From positions 55,796 to 119,795 of the forward strand of contig JAGYLB010000072.1 of assembly GCA_018401055.1 (NCBI GenBank): DNA of 64,000 bases. The letters are read 5' to 3'. The translations under genes were made by a program, and so were the position numbers. Every line of letters begins with the position of its first letter. Positions within the stretch are counted from its first letter, which is position 1. A model generated the notes under the pieces. That model was not told the origin of the DNA and ran no database searches. It saw nothing but the letters and a program-made list of their open reading frames with translations. This stretch comes from Roseicyclus sp. (GTDB taxonomy: Bacteria; Pseudomonadota; Alphaproteobacteria; Rhodobacterales; Rhodobacteraceae). Below, piece after piece: positions 51,326-62,638 of the stretch.

Positions 51326-52328
51326 ATGAAGCGTCTGTTTGCGGCACTGCTGGCAGTGGCGTCGCTGGCCTCGATCGCGTGGTTCGTCTGGGCCGCACTG
51401 ACCGAACGGGCCGTGACCGGTTGGTTGGAGGCGCGCGAGGCCGAGGGGTGGGTCGTGACCCGCACTGATGTGAGCGTGACGGGCTTTCCGACCCAATTCG
51501 TGACCGCCTTCACCGACCTGACGCTGGCCGATCCGGCCACGGGGCTGGTCTGGTCCGCCCCGTCCTTCACCTTGCGGCAGGCCACGCTTGACCCGGGCCG
51601 GATCGAGGCGATCTGGCCGACTGTCCACAGCCTTGCCTCACCATATGAGCGTCTCACCATCACCGCAGGCGATCTGGCCTCGGTGCTGGATCTGCGGCCG
51701 GCGGCCAATCTGGCGCTCGACGCCTCGCAGACCACGATGCGCGATCTGGCAATCGAAAGCACGGCGGGCTGGCGCAGTCATCTGGCCGAGGGTCAGCTGA
51801 GCATGATCCGCCAGAGCGATACTGACGCCACCTATGCGATCTCGTTTCTCGCCAGCAACCTGACCCCGCCCGAGGATATGGCCCGCCTGCTGGACCCGGC
51901 CTACTCTGTTGCCCGCGGCGATCCCCGTAGCCGTGTCGGAGGCGGTGGTGAGTTTCGACCGGCCATGGGACCTGTCGGCGCTGGAGGTGACGCGCCCGCA
52001 ACCCGTCCGCATCGACCTGTCCGAGGCGCGGGCCGAATGGGGCGATCTGATGTTGCGCCTGTCGGGCGTGGTCGATGTGGATGCCGAAGGCCGCGCGACT
52101 GGCGAGGTGGCGATCCGGGCGCAGAACTGGCCCGCGATGCTGGACATGGCGGAACGCTCGGGCGCTCTGGGGGCGGGCATGCGGCGGTCGGTCGAGACCG
52201 CGCTGGGGTTTCTGGCAGGGCTGTCAGGCCGGCGCGAGGATCTGGACGTGACGCTGCGGCTGGACGCGGGCTTCATGTATTTCGGACCGCTGCCGGTGGG
52301 CGACGCGCCAAGGCTGCGCCTGCGCTAA
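51326..52328 (+). CDS. DUF2125 family protein (frameshifted)
   Basis: Signal-anchor MKRLFAALLAVASLASIAWF followed by the DUF2125 envelope-protein pattern: REAEGWVVTRTDVSVTGFPT, LVWSAPSFTLRQATLDPGRI, ERLTITAGDLASVLDLRPAA. An indel near 51905 moves the C-terminal half (VSEAVVSFDRPWDLSALEVT onward to RLRLR) to another frame. The sequence is beta-strand-rich, as in AsmA-like lipid transport or bridge proteins; this comparison is inference. Function unknown. Confidence 0.82.
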
Positions 52329-53307
52329 CGGCAGTAACTGCCTGACCGGTGCGCGGCCACGTCGAAATGAAAGTGGTCTTGATGGAACCGGTCCGCATTG
52401 GGGCCAAGCACCGTCCCGAAGGGTCCGCAGGCCCCGCTGTGCATCGCGCGCAGGATCTGGCCCTGACGGCGGTCGCGCCAGCCGGTCAGCACCGTCAACT
52501 CGGTGCCATTGGCCAGCCCGATCCCCGCGATGTCGATGGCATTGCCGCGCCCGTGTTCCGACACCCGCGCGCCCGGCTGGTTGTTGCGCGTCCGGCACGC
52601 GTAGGAGGCGACGACCCGCAGCGATGACACCCCACCCCCGGTTCGCCCGACGCTGGGCACCACGCTGCGTTGGACCCATGTTTGAAGCGCGCGGGCGGTG
52701 TTGCAATTGATCGTGGCGGGCGTGCTGAGCGTGATGCCATCGACCGCGCGCAAACGCACGGGTTCGGCAATGCCGCAGGCACTGCCGCGCACGGTGATCG
52801 GCTCCAGCCTTTCGCCGACAAGGCCCGGAACGCCGCACAATTGATTGCGATTGCCAGAGGGGCGGCGGGACCCGGGCGTGTCGTGGTAGTACTTGCGGCG
52901 ACCCTCTGTTCCAGCCCATCGGGCCGCAGGGGCGGGCGTGGCGATTGCGCAAGGGCGAATTGCGACGCGACGCCGCCGTTGAACACCAGACCGGCCAGCG
53001 CATCGGGCAGGGCGGCGGAGGGCGGCGTATTGGGTTGGGCGATGGCTTGGGCCGGGGCGGGCGTCGTCGCGGGCGTCATCGCGGCCGAGCCGCGTGGCCG
53101 CAGGACGGGCCTGACCGAGGCACGCGGCGCCTGCGCACTGCCCGCCACCACGACCCGTGCAACGGTCGGTGCTTCTGCGGCCGCGACGGCGGGCGGCCCG
53201 GGGCGCAGCGCGGGTCTGGGCGAGCGGTCCACAGGATCTGCCGCCGCCGTAGCGGCACACAAGACAGCCACGCAGCAGGCGGCCATGGTTCCCGCCCAAG
53301 CCCTCAC
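52325..53307 (-). CDS. Exported extensin-like C-terminal domain protein (frameshifted)
   Basis: Starts at a GTG (53305-53307) overlapping the stop of the upstream dehydrogenase (GTGA). Signal peptide (WAGTMAACCVAVLCAATAAA), then a long Pro/Ala-rich linker (residues ~25-140). After an indel near 52885 comes the extensin-like C-terminal domain: CGVPGLVGERLEPITVRGSA, CGIAEPVRLRAVDGI, CRTRNNQPGARVSEHGRGNA, IDIAGIGLANGTELTVLTGW and the metal motif FHQDHFHFDVAAHRSGSYC. The fold is related to the D-Ala-D-Ala carboxypeptidase/VanY type, with His ligands; a peptidoglycan role is inferred. Confidence 0.85.
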
Positions 53308-54239
53308 GCGCCGGGCACCTCGCGCTTCGGCTTGGACCGGCCGAAATCGGGGGCGTCGGTATCCTGCCCCGCCTCGATGATGCCACGCCGGATCGCGCGG
53401 GTGCGGGTGAAATAGGCGTGCAGATGGTCGCCGTCGCCGCGCCGGATGGCGCGTTGCAGGGCGAAAAGTTCCTCGGTGAAACGGCCAAGGATTTCCAGCG
53501 TCGCATCCTTGTTGGTCAGGAACACGTCGCGCCACATCGTCGGGTCGGAGGCCGCGATCCGGGTGAAGTCGCGGAACCCTGCGGCAGAATACTTGATCAC
53601 CTCGCTGTCGGTCACGCGGCGCAGATCATCGGCCACGCCCACCATCGTGTAGGCGATCAGGTGCGGCGTGTGGCTGGTGACAGCCAGCACAAGGTCGTGG
53701 TGGTCGGCGTCCATTTCTTCGACCCGCGCACCGCAGCCTTCCCACAGCGCGCGCAGGCGGGCGATGGCGTCGGGGTCGGTACCCGGTTCGGGCGTCAGCA
53801 GGACATAGCGGTTGTCGAACAGCTCCGCAAAGCCCGAGCGCGGCCCGGAATGCTCCGTGCCCGCAAGTGGATGGCCCGGCACGAAATGGACGCCTTTGGG
53901 AATATGGGGGCCGACTTGCGCGACCACGTCGCGCTTGACCGAACCGACATCGGTGACGGTCGCGCCCTGGGCCAGATGTGGCGCGATCTCGGCTGCGACG
54001 GCCCCCATGGCACCGGGCGGCACGCAGAGCACCACCAGATCGGCGCCCGCGACAGCCTCGGCCGCCGTCTCGGTGATGCGGTCGCACAGGCCGATTTCCG
54101 CTGCGATGGCGCGCGTCTCGGGCGAGCGGGCGGTGCCCACGATCTCGCCCGCCAGCCCTGCCCGGCGGATCGCATGGGCCATGGAGCCCGCGATCAGGCC
54201 CAGCCCGATCAGCGCGACGCGGGTGTAAAGCACGCTCAT
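53304..54239 (-). CDS. Prephenate/arogenate dehydrogenase family protein
   Basis: 311 residues. NAD-binding [55 protein letters not shown], the substrate motif [20 protein letters not shown] and [20 protein letters not shown]. It converts prephenate or arogenate towards tyrosine (cyclohexadienyl dehydrogenase type, TyrC/TyrA). It overlaps hisC by 4 nt, the usual hisC-tyrC pairing; hisC products can also transaminate prephenate. Intact. Confidence 0.92.
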   Translation of the reverse strand: MSVLYTRVALIGLGLIAGSMAHAIRRAGLAGEIVGTARSPETRAIAAEIGLCDRITETAAEAVAGADLVVLCVPPGAMGAVAAEIAPHLAQGATVTDVGSVKRDVVAQVGPHIPKGVHFVPGHPLAGTEHSGPRSGFAELFDNRYVLLTPEPGTDPDAIARLRALWEGCGARVEEMDADHHDLVLAVTSHTPHLIAYTMVGVADDLRRVTDSEVIKYSAAGFRDFTRIAASDPTMWRDVFLTNKDATLEILGRFTEELFALQRAIRRGDGDHLHAYFTRTRAIRRGIIEAGQDTDAPDFGRSKPKREVPGA

Positions 54240-55321
54240 GCCGCCCCCTTGAAGCTGGAAAGCGCGTCCAGCACGCGGGAATTATCCTCGGGCCTGCCTA
54301 CGGTGATGCGCAGCGCCTGAGGGAAGCCGTAGTTTTTCGGGTGGCGCACGATGATGCCCTTGGTTTTCAGGTGGGCGTCTGCGGCCAGCGCCTCGGCCTC
54401 GTCCGCAAAGCGGGCAAGGACGAAATTGGCGAAACTCTCGTCACAGGCGATGCCCAACTGGCGCAGGCCACCGGTCAGGCGCGCGCGTTCCTCGGCGTTC
54501 GTGCGCAGGCAGTTTGCAACCCAATCCAGATCGCGCACCGCGGCCTCGGCGCCTGCCAGCGCCAGGCCCGACAGGTTGAAGGGGCCACGGATACGGTTGA
54601 GCACGTCGATGATGGGGCGCGGCGCATAGCCATAGCCGACGCGCAAGCCGCCCAAGCCATAGGCCTTTGAAAAGGTGCGCATCATCACGACATTCGCCCG
54701 CGCCTCGACCAACGCCTTGCCGCCGTCATAGCCGTCAGCGAATTCGGCATAGGCGCCGTCGAGCACGAGTATGCAGGTCTCGGGCAGGCCATCCGCCAGC
54801 CGCGTCAGAGCCTCCAGCGGCAGAAAGGTCGCGGTGGGGTTTGCGGGGTTGGCGATGAAAACCAGCCGCGTGTCGGGGCCTGCGCGGTCGAGGATCGCGT
54901 CGACATCGACGACGCGGTCGCGCTCACGCACCTCCACGGGGGTGGCACCGGCGGCCAGCGCGCTGATGCGGTACATCGCAAAGCCATGCTCGGTGTGCAT
55001 CACCTCCAGCCCTTCGCCGACATAGGCTTGGCACAGCAGGTGGATGATCTCGTCCGAGCCGACGCCGCAGATGATGCGCTCCGCGTCAAGACCATGCACC
55101 TCGGCGATGGCGGCGCGCAAGGCGGCATGGTCGGTCGAGGGGTAGCGGTGGCTGTCGGCCAAGGCGCCTTGCATGGCGGAAAGCGCCGCAGGCGAGGGGC
55201 CGAAGGGGTTCTCGTTGGAACTGAGCTTGAGCGGCTGCGCATGCCCCGGAAGGGCGGATTGCCCGCCCTGATAGAGCGCGATGTCGAGGATGCCGGGTTG
55301 CGGGCGGATCGGGGCGGACAT
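54236..55321 (-). CDS. hisC: Histidinol-phosphate aminotransferase
   Basis: 361 residues, PLP class I/II fold: [100 protein letters not shown] and the PLP lysine in [20 protein letters not shown]. Acts in histidine synthesis and, in this family, aromatic amino-acid transamination, fitting the coupled dehydrogenase. Start ATG at 55321. Intact. Confidence 0.95.
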   Translation of the reverse strand: MSAPIRPQPGILDIALYQGGQSALPGHAQPLKLSSNENPFGPSPAALSAMQGALADSHRYPSTDHAALRAAIAEVHGLDAERIICGVGSDEIIHLLCQAYVGEGLEVMHTEHGFAMYRISALAAGATPVEVRERDRVVDVDAILDRAGPDTRLVFIANPANPTATFLPLEALTRLADGLPETCILVLDGAYAEFADGYDGGKALVEARANVVMMRTFSKAYGLGGLRVGYGYAPRPIIDVLNRIRGPFNLSGLALAGAEAAVRDLDWVANCLRTNAEERARLTGGLRQLGIACDESFANFVLARFADEAEALAADAHLKTKGIIVRHPKNYGFPQALRITVGRPEDNSRVLDALSSFKGAA

Positions 55322-55389
55322 GGGATGCACCGGGGGCTTGGGATTGATCGGGTTTCTCTAGCGGGGTTTTGCATAGTGGAAAACCGCTA

Positions 55390-57586
55390 TCAGTAGAAGC
55401 TTTGCGGGTCGATATCGACCGATAGCCGCAGTTTGGCGGACAGGCGGACAGGCGCGATCCAGCGCGCGATGGCCGATTGCAGGGCTGCGCCCTTTGGCGC
55501 CTTGACCAGCAGGCGCACCCGGTGTCGGCCCCGCACGCGGGCGATGGGGGCGGGCGCGGGGCCGTAGACCATGCCGCCTATATCGCGGATGGGGGCGTCG
55601 TTCCGGGCCAGCCGCGTGCCGAGGTCAAAGCCTGCCGCCGCATCTTCCGCGCTGATGATGATGCCCGCCAGCCGACCATAGGGCGGCATCCCTGCCGCCT
55701 CACGCTCCGCCGCCTCGGCCCGCCAGAAACCCTCCTCGTCGCCCGACAAGATGGCGCGGATCACCGGGTGTTCGGGCTGGGACGGTCTGCAGCAGCGCCA
55801 CACCCGGCGCATCAGACCGGCCTGCCCGGCCCGAGACCTGCCGCATCAATTGAAAGGTGCGTTCCGCCGCGCGCAGGTCGCGACGCCTTGCAGGCCCAGA
55901 TCGGCGTCGATCACCCCCACCAGCGTCAGGCGGGGGAAATTGTGGCCCTTGGCGACCAGTTGCGTGCCGATGATGATATCGGTCTCGCCCGACGCGATTT
56001 CCTCGATCTGGGCCTTGAGGGCGCGGGCGGAGCCGAAGAGGTCGGAGGAGAGAATGGCCAGTTTCGCCTCGGGGAACACACGCGCGGCTTCTTCCGCGAT
56101 GCGTTCGACCCCAGGCCCGACGGCGGCCATTTTCCCCTCGACACCGCAGGTCGGGCAGACGGTCGGAAGGGGTTTCGTCTCGCCGCATTGGTGGCAGACG
56201 AGGCGTTTCTGGAACCGGTGTTCCACCATCCGCGCGTCGCAATGGTCGCAACCCACCTGCGCGCCGCAGGCCCGGCACAGCGTGACGGGGGCATAGCCAC
56301 GGCGGTTGAGGAACAAGAGCGCCTGCTCACCCTTTTGCAGCCGGGCGTTTACCTGTGCTGTCAGGCTGGGTGAAATCCACGCCTGCCCCGGCAGATCCTC
56401 GACCCGCATGTCGATGGCGCGCATCGCGGGCAGGACGGCGGTGCCGAAACGCGCACTCAGGTCAAGGCGGGCGTATTTCCCCGCCTGCGCATTGGCCCAT
56501 GTCTCGAGTGACGGCGTGGCCGAGGCCAGCACCACCTGCGCGTCATTGAGACGAGGCGCGCAGCACCGCCATGTCGCGGGCGTTGTAGAGCGCGCCTTCC
56601 TCCTGCTTGTAGGAGGTGTCGTGCTCCTCATCCACGACGATCAGGCCAAGGTCCTGAAACGGCAGGAACAACGCCGACCTCGCGCCGACGACCAGTTGCG
56701 CGCCCCCCTGCCCCACCATCCGCCACGCCCGCCGGCGTTCCGTCATGGTGACGCCGGAGTGCCATTCCGCCGGTTTCGCGCCGAACCGCGCCTCGACCCG
56801 GGTGAGAAACTCGGAGGTCAGCGCGATTTCGGGCAAGAGCACCAGTGCCTGACGGCCCCGGCGCAGACAGTCGGCTACAGCCTCCAGATAGACCTCGGTC
56901 TTGCCCGAGCCGGTCACGCCCTTGAGCAGCGTTGTGCCGTAGCGCCCGGATGCGATGGCCGCGCGCAGGGCGTCGGCGGCGGCCTGTTGGTCGTCGGTGA
57001 GGGGTTTGCCGGGTCGGTCTGGGTCGAGCGGCAGGAAAGGCGTGTCGCGGGGGTGTCGGCCTCCTCGCACCACGCCTTGCGCCGCCAGCCCCTTGACCAC
57101 GGACGAGGTGACGCCGGCCAGATCGGCCAGTTCCTTGAGCGTGAAGGCAAGGCCACCATATTCCACCAGAACCTCGATCACCCGCTTGCGCGCGTCGGTC
57201 ATCTTGGAAGGCGTGGCTTGCCCCAACCGGTAGACCTTGCGCATCGAGGGCGGATCGGACAGGCCCGGCGCGCGGGTGGCCAGCCGCAGCATTTGCGACA
57301 AGGGCGTGAGGGTGTAGGCCCCTGCTTTCTCGAGGAAAACCCGCAACTCGTCGCGCATCGGCGCGGCATCGAGCACGCGGGTGGCGGCGCGGATTTTCGC
57401 GGCGTCGAAATCGCCCTGCCCCGGCCCCCAGACCACGCCCAGCACCTTGCGGGGCCCCAGCGGCACCTCGACAAAGGCACCCAGCCAGCAGCCGCCTTCG
57501 GGCGCGCGGTAGTCCAGCACCCGGTCCAGCGGCTCGGGCGTGAGGACGCCGATCAGCGCGCCTTCGTCGAAATAGCTGTCACTCAT
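55390..57586 (-). CDS. priA: Primosomal replication helicase PriA (three frameshifts)
   Basis: Restarts collapsed replication forks. From [20 protein letters not shown], the N-domain leads to helicase motifs: [20 protein letters not shown] (Walker A), [20 protein letters not shown] and [20 protein letters not shown] (DEEH), then [20 protein letters not shown]. The zinc region has [60 protein letters not shown] follows. Frames change near 56555, 55890 and 55785, and the end is [17 protein letters not shown]. About 730 residues in total. Divergent from fsa. Confidence 0.93.
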
Positions 57587-57661
57587 GCCTTTCCGCCCGG
57601 GGGTGCCTGCGATACAAGGCCGCCAACTCACCATGACCTCAGACCGAAAGGAAGGGCCGCC

Positions 57662-58318
57662 ATGAAATTCTTTGTGGATACCGCCGAAGTCGACGCGATC
57701 CGGGAACTCAACGATCTGGGAATGGTCGACGGGGTCACCACCAACCCCTCGCTGATCGCCAAATCGGGCCGCGACATCAAGGAAGTGACGGCCGAGATCT
57801 GCGCGATGATCCCCGGCCGCCCGGTGTCGGCCGAGACCGTGGCGCTGGACGCCGAAGGCATGATCGCCGAGGGGCGCGAGCTGGCCAAGATCGCCGACAA
57901 CATCGCCATCAAGGTGCCGCTGACCTGGGACGGGCTGAAGGCTTGCCGCGTGCTGACCGGCGAAGGGCGCATGGTCAACGTGACGCTGTGTTTCAGCGCC
58001 AATCAGGCGCTGCTGGCGGCCAAGGCGGGCGCGACCTTCATCTCGCCCTTCGTCGGGCGCTTGGACGATCTCAACATCGATGGCATGGAATTGATCGCGG
58101 AGATCCGCCAGATCTACGACAATTACGATTTCCCCACAGAGATACTCACAGCTTCGATCCGCACTGCGAACCACATGAAGGAAGCCGCTTTGCTGGGCGC
58201 GGATGTGGCGACCGCGCCACCTGCCGTGATCAAAGCGATGGCTAACCATGTGTTGACCGACAAGGGGCTGGACGCCTTCCTGAAAGATTGGGCAAAAACG
58301 GGGCAGAAAATTCTGTGA
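57662..58318 (+). CDS. fsa: Fructose-6-phosphate aldolase/transaldolase-like
   Basis: 218 residues: [60 protein letters not shown] with the Schiff-base lysine, [40 protein letters not shown] and [20 protein letters not shown]. Small class I aldolase of the Fsa/TalC type. Many annotated Fsa/TalC are transaldolases, so either activity is possible. Intact. Confidence 0.93.
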   Translation: MKFFVDTAEVDAIRELNDLGMVDGVTTNPSLIAKSGRDIKEVTAEICAMIPGRPVSAETVALDAEGMIAEGRELAKIADNIAIKVPLTWDGLKACRVLTGEGRMVNVTLCFSANQALLAAKAGATFISPFVGRLDDLNIDGMELIAEIRQIYDNYDFPTEILTASIRTANHMKEAALLGADVATAPPAVIKAMANHVLTDKGLDAFLKDWAKTGQKIL

Positions 58319-58369
58319 CTTTCCTGTAGGGTCGCGGACAACGAGAAAAACACCAAAGGGGCAGCACCC

Positions 58370-59100
58370 GTGAGCAGCGTTGAACCCGACGATCTGTCTA
58401 CCTACGCCGATCATGACTGGCGGGACCGGATCATCTCCGATCCCGACCTGATCCTTGACGACCGCGACCTGATGCGCGCGCTGATCGCGGCCAATGACCG
58501 GCAGATGGGCGGCAATATCGTCGACATGCGCGGCATCGCGATGGAGCGGCTGGAAAACCGGCTCGACCGGCTGGAGGATACCCACCGGTCCGTCATCGCG
58601 GCGGCCTATGAAAACCTCGCGGGCACCAATCAGTTGCACCGGGCGATCCTGACGCTTTTGGACCAGACCGAATTCACCGGGTTCCTGCGGGCGCTCGGCA
58701 CCGATGTGGCGGGCACGCTGCGGGTCGACCGGGTGCGCTTGTGCTCGAAAGCGCCGAGGCGACGGCCACCGCCGCGCCCCATGTGCAAAAGCTCGAGGAT
58801 GTGCTGACGATCGTGGCGCCGGGCTTTGTCGAAAGCTACATCACCGGCGGGCGCGCGGTGCCGCACCGGCAGGTGACGCTGCGCCAGGTGGGCGACGCCA
58901 GCCCGATGATCTTCGGCGCCGATGCGGTCTGGATCAAATCCGAGGCGCTGATGGCGCTGAACCTTGGCCCCGGCCGACTGCCCGCGCTGCTGGTCATGGG
59001 GTCCGAGGATCCGCACCAGTTCCGCCCGAGCCAGGGTACAGATTTGCTTACCTTTTTCGCGGGCGTCTTCGAGCGGCTGATGCGGCGTTGGCTCGACTGA
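58370..59100 (+). CDS. DUF484 family protein (frameshifted)
   Basis: GTG start with AAAGGGG upstream. The N-terminal helical part (RDRIISDPDLILDDRDLMRA, VDMRGIAMERLENRLDRLED) and a GAF-like domain characteristic of DUF484 follow: LTLLDQTEFTGFLRALGTD, then after an indel near 58745 VLESAEATATAAPHVQKLED and ALLVMGSEDPHQFRPSQGTD. DUF484 genes usually precede xerC, as here (1 nt gap to the xerC ATG). Function not established. Confidence 0.88.
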
Positions 59101-59101
59101 G

Positions 59102-60024
59102 ATGAGCCTCGCGCTGGCACCAGGCTTGCGCGATCTGATGCAGCGTTGGCTGTCGGAGATGGGCAGCCTGCGCGATGCATCCGAGGCAACGGTCGACGCC
59201 TACGGGCGCGACCTGACGGATTTCCTGAGCTTTCAGGCCCAACACGCGGGCGGTATCCCCGGCCCTGAGGCCCTGCGCGTGCTGACGGCGTCGGACCTGC
59301 GCGCGTGGATGGCGGCGCAGCGGGCGCGCGGCGTCGGATCGCGGTCGCTGGCGCGGCGGCTCTCGGCGGTCAAGGGCTTCTACCGCTGGTGGTCCGAGCG
59401 CGAGGGGTTCGACGCCACGCCGGTCTTGTCGATGCGCGCACCCAAGCACGGCCGCCGCCTGCCCGCCCGCTGAGCATCGAGGGTGCACGCGACATGATCG
59501 AGACAGTGGGGCAACAAGACGCCCGCGACTGGGTGGCCGCGCGCGATGTGGCGATCCTGACGCTGCTTTACGGCTGCGGATTGCGCCGGTCCGAGGCGCT
59601 GGGGCTTGATGCGGGATTTTTGCCCTTGGGCGAGGGGCTGCGCATCCGGGGCAAGGGCGGCCGCGACCGTGAGGTGCCTGTGCTGCCCGCCGCCCGCGAT
59701 GCGGTGGCGCGCTACGCAGCACTCTGCCCGCATGACCTGCGGCCCGGCACGCCTGTGTTTCGCGGCATCCGGGGCGGGCCGCTGAACGGGCGGTTGGTGG
59801 CAAAGGTGATGGAGGATGCGCGGCTGCAACTGGGCCTGCCCGCCACGGCCACGCCGCATGCCCTGCGACACAGCTTTGCCACGCATCTGCTGAACGCGGG
59901 CGGCGACCTGCGTGCAATCCAGGAATTGCTGGGCCATGCCTCGCTGTCGACGACGCAGGCCTACACGGCCGTCGACACCGCCCGCCTGCTCGAAGTCTAT
60001 GCGATGGCCCATCCCAAGGCCTGA
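59102..60024 (+). CDS. xerC: Tyrosine recombinase XerC (frameshifted)
   Basis: Resolves chromosome dimers at dif with XerD and FtsK. N-terminal SAM-like core-binding domain (MQRWLSEMGSLRDASEATVD, LSFQAQHAGGIPGPEALRVL) is in the first frame to about 59470. The catalytic domain in the next frame has YGCGLRRSEALGL (first Arg), HALRHSFATHLLNAGGD (H-x-x-R), ELLGHASLSTTQAYTAVDTA with the conserved His and the nucleophile Tyr in TQAYTAV. About 306 residues. Its link to DUF484 is the usual chromosomal context, not a mobile-element integrase. Confidence 0.9.
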
Positions 60025-60083
60025 CGTCACAAAACCGTCACGGCCCTGTTGCCAAGAGCCGCGCAACAGGTCATCTGGGCCAG

Positions 60084-60770
60084 ATGCGTATCCGGGCCTA
60101 TTCCGTTCACCTCTTCACCGCGGCAGGTGCTTCGCTTGCCATGCTGGCGCTGCTCGAAGCGGCGCAGCAGGATTGGGCGATGATGACGATCTGGCTGACC
60201 GTGGCCTTTATCGTCGATGGCATCGACGGCCCGCTGGCGCGGCGTTATGTCGTGACCGAGAATGCGCCGATCATCGATGGCGTGCTTCTGGACCTTATCA
60301 TCGACTTCCTGACCTATGTGATGATCCCGGCCTATGCGCTCTATGGCTCGGGGCTGCTGCCGGGATGGTCCGGCTGGGTCGTGGTTCTGCTCATCCCCTT
60401 TGGATCAGCGCTGTATTTCGCCGATACGCGGATGAAGACCGCCGACAAGAGCTTTCGCGGTTTCCCCGGCTGCTGGAACATGGTGACGCTGGCGCTGTTG
60501 GTGGTGGTCCCGCCGTGGGAAGCCATCCTCACGTTGGTCATCGTGCTGAGCGTGGCGCAGTTCCTGAACCTGAGATTCGTTCATCCCGTGCGCACCGCAC
60601 GCTGGCGGATTGTCACCTTGCCGGTCGCGATCCTTTGGACGCTGTCCATTGCCTATGCAGCATGGACAGGCTTTGCACCGAACCCGGCGCTGACCTCGGT
60701 GGTCACGGCAACCTCTCTCTACCTGCTGCTTGCCGGCATCGTGCAGCAGCTGGTACCAGCGCGGAGTTAG
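60084..60770 (+). CDS. pcs: Phosphatidylcholine synthase
   Basis: 228-residue polytopic CDP-alcohol phosphotransferase: [20 protein letters not shown] at the N-terminus, and the catalytic motif [10 protein letters not shown]...(G)VLLDLIIDF carrying the metal-binding aspartates. The Pcs type uses CDP-diacylglycerol and choline directly. Six to eight hydrophobic helices are visible, consistent with inner-membrane location. No frameshift. The last 4 nt overlap the convergent inositol monophosphatase gene. Confidence 0.88.
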   Translation: MRIRAYSVHLFTAAGASLAMLALLEAAQQDWAMMTIWLTVAFIVDGIDGPLARRYVVTENAPIIDGVLLDLIIDFLTYVMIPAYALYGSGLLPGWSGWVVVLLIPFGSALYFADTRMKTADKSFRGFPGCWNMVTLALLVVVPPWEAILTLVIVLSVAQFLNLRFVHPVRTARWRIVTLPVAILWTLSIAYAAWTGFAPNPALTSVVTATSLYLLLAGIVQQLVPARS

Positions 60771-61563
60771 GCGTCGCGGTCGCGGATGATCTTGGCGAAC
60801 TGGTCGAAGATCGGCTCGGCACCTGCGACGACCTGACCATCTTCCAGCATGTCCTGCCCTTCGCGGATCGGCTGCACCAGCCCGCCCGCCTCGCGCACCA
60901 AGATGATGCCGGCGGCGATGTCCCAAGCGTTCAGCCCGCGCTCCCAATAACCTTCGTAGCGGCCCGCCGCGACATAGGCGAGATCAAGCGCCGCCGCCCC
61001 CAGCGCCGCACGCCTGCGCAAGCGGGCATCAGGCGCGCAAGATCTTGCAAGGTGGCGGGCAGGTAGCGGCCGCCCGCAAAAGGCACGCCGTGGCAAAGAC
61101 GCTTTCGATCATCTTGGTGCGGCCCGAGACGCGCAGGCGCTTGCTGTCGTTCAGCCAGCGCCGCCGCGCCCTTTTCGGCATAGAACATCTCGTCCTTGGC
61201 GGGGTCGTAGACCACGCCCGCCACGATCTCGCCCTTGTGTTCCAGCGCGATCGATACCGCCCAATGCGGCATGCCGTGCAGGAAATTGGTGGTCCCGTCC
61301 AGAGGATCGACGATCCAGCGGCGGGTCGGGTCGATGCCGTCGATCACGGTGCCCTCTTCGCCCAGAAAGCCGTAGTTCGGCCGCGCGCTCATCAGCTCGG
61401 TCTTGAGGATCTCCTCGGCGGCGCGGTCGGCGCGGCTGACGAAATCACCGGGACCCTTGGAGGAGACCTGAAGGTTCTCGACCTCGCGGAAATCCTTCAC
61501 GAGGCTCCGCCCCGCCTTGCGGGCGGCCTTGAGCATGATGTTGAGATTGGCGGAGCCTTGCAT
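60767..61563 (-). CDS. Inositol monophosphatase family protein (three frameshifts)
   Basis: Metal-dependent phosphatase of the IMPase/SuhB family. [60 protein letters not shown] and the [20 protein letters not shown] metal site are in the first frame. After shifts near 61150, 61095 and 61015 the C-terminal [40 protein letters not shown] continues to [12 protein letters not shown]. Substrates may be inositol phosphates, NADP or PAP; a PAP phosphatase (CysQ-like) role would fit the sulfate genes but cannot be shown. Confidence 0.9.
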
Positions 61564-61636
61564 CAGTCATTCCTTTGGCGCGGACAGGGGCGAGCCTATA
61601 GACCCCGCGCGCGGGCGTGCCCAGGGGCCGAGGCGT

Positions 61637-62545
61637 TCAGCCCCGCCGCTGCAGTTTCGGCGGCTCGGTCCGGCACAGCTTCAGCATCTGCGCCATGAAA
61701 GGCTTGGACGTGTCATCGGCGCGCGTCGCGCCGTATAGCCGCCGCGTGATGCCGCCCTCGGTCAGCCGCCGTGTGACCAGCGAGGGGTGCTTGCCGGTGT
61801 CGCGCACCACCCAATCGGGCAGCACCGACACGCCGCGCCCCGAGGCGACCAGCAGCAAGATCACGGCAGACAATTCCACCTGCCGGATAGCCTTCGGCTC
61901 CACCCCGGCGGCAAATAGCAGCTGGCTGAACACATCAAGCCGCGCACGGTCGACCGGATAGGTGATCAGGGTCTGATCGGCGAAATCCTCGGCTTCGATC
62001 CAGTCCTTGGCCGCCAGCGGATGATCGGCGGCGCAGACAAAGACCGGCTCGTAGTCGAACAAGGGCGTGAAATCGACGCCTGACAGCTTTTCGGGGTCGG
62101 AGGAGACGACAAGATCCACCTCCTCGCGCAGAAGCGCGGGCAGCGCCTCGAACTGCAGACCGGGCCGGATATCAACGTCGATGTCGGCCCAGCCGATGCG
62201 GAACGCCTCCAGTACCGGCAGGAGCCAGTCGAAACAGGCGTGACATTCGATGGCGATGTGCAGCCGCCCCGACTTGCCCTTGCGCAAATTGTCGAACTCA
62301 TCCTCCAGCGCCGCGATGCGCGGCAGCACCTCCTCGGCGAGGCGCAGCAGCTTGAGCCCGGCAGGCGACAGCTTCATCGGTTTGGAGCGGCGCACGAAGA
62401 GGTCGAGACCCGCCTGATCCTCCAGCCCCTTGATCTGATGGCTCAGCGCGGATTGCGTGATGTGCAGCCGGTCGGCGGCACGTGCCAGCCCGCCCTCCTC
62501 GTGGATCGCCTTGATGGTGCGCAGGTGACGAAACTCGAGATGCAT
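61637..62545 (-). CDS. metR: LysR-family regulator, MetR-like
   Basis: 302 residues. N-terminal helix-turn-helix MHLEFRHLRTIKAIHEEGGL, RAADRLHITQSALSHQIKGL; effector domain with IAIECHACFDWLLPVLEAFR, a MetR-characteristic block that carries the homocysteine-responsive region. Start at 62545. It is divergent from metF across 93 nt, the classical MetR arrangement, so it should activate metF with homocysteine as co-activator. Confidence 0.88.
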   Translation of the reverse strand: MHLEFRHLRTIKAIHEEGGLARAADRLHITQSALSHQIKGLEDQAGLDLFVRRSKPMKLSPAGLKLLRLAEEVLPRIAALEDEFDNLRKGKSGRLHIAIECHACFDWLLPVLEAFRIGWADIDVDIRPGLQFEALPALLREEVDLVVSSDPEKLSGVDFTPLFDYEPVFVCAADHPLAAKDWIEAEDFADQTLITYPVDRARLDVFSQLLFAAGVEPKAIRQVELSAVILLLVASGRGVSVLPDWVVRDTGKHPSLVTRRLTEGGITRRLYGATRADDTSKPFMAQMLKLCRTEPPKLQRRG

Positions 62546-62550
62546 GTGAA

Positions 62551-62569
62551 CCTCATATTGATCTTGAGG
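62551..62569. promoter_or_regulatory. Inverted repeat between metR and metF (candidate MetR box)
   Basis: CCTCA-tattgatct-TGAGG, with an outer TGAA on the left (62547-62550) and ATGAA on the right. It is a LysR-like dyad with a TNA-type core, 69 nt upstream of the metF ATG. Confidence 0.45.
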
Positions 62570-62638
62570 ATTATGAATTTGTCGCAAGGGGTACTCTATG
62601 CGACATCGGATGGCGACACATCAAGGATCAGAATCGCC

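Noticed and set aside
59102..60024. Tyrosine recombinase as a sign of an integrated element
   Set aside because: It follows DUF484 directly, the standard chromosomal xerC context, and no attachment-site repeats or phage genes are nearby.
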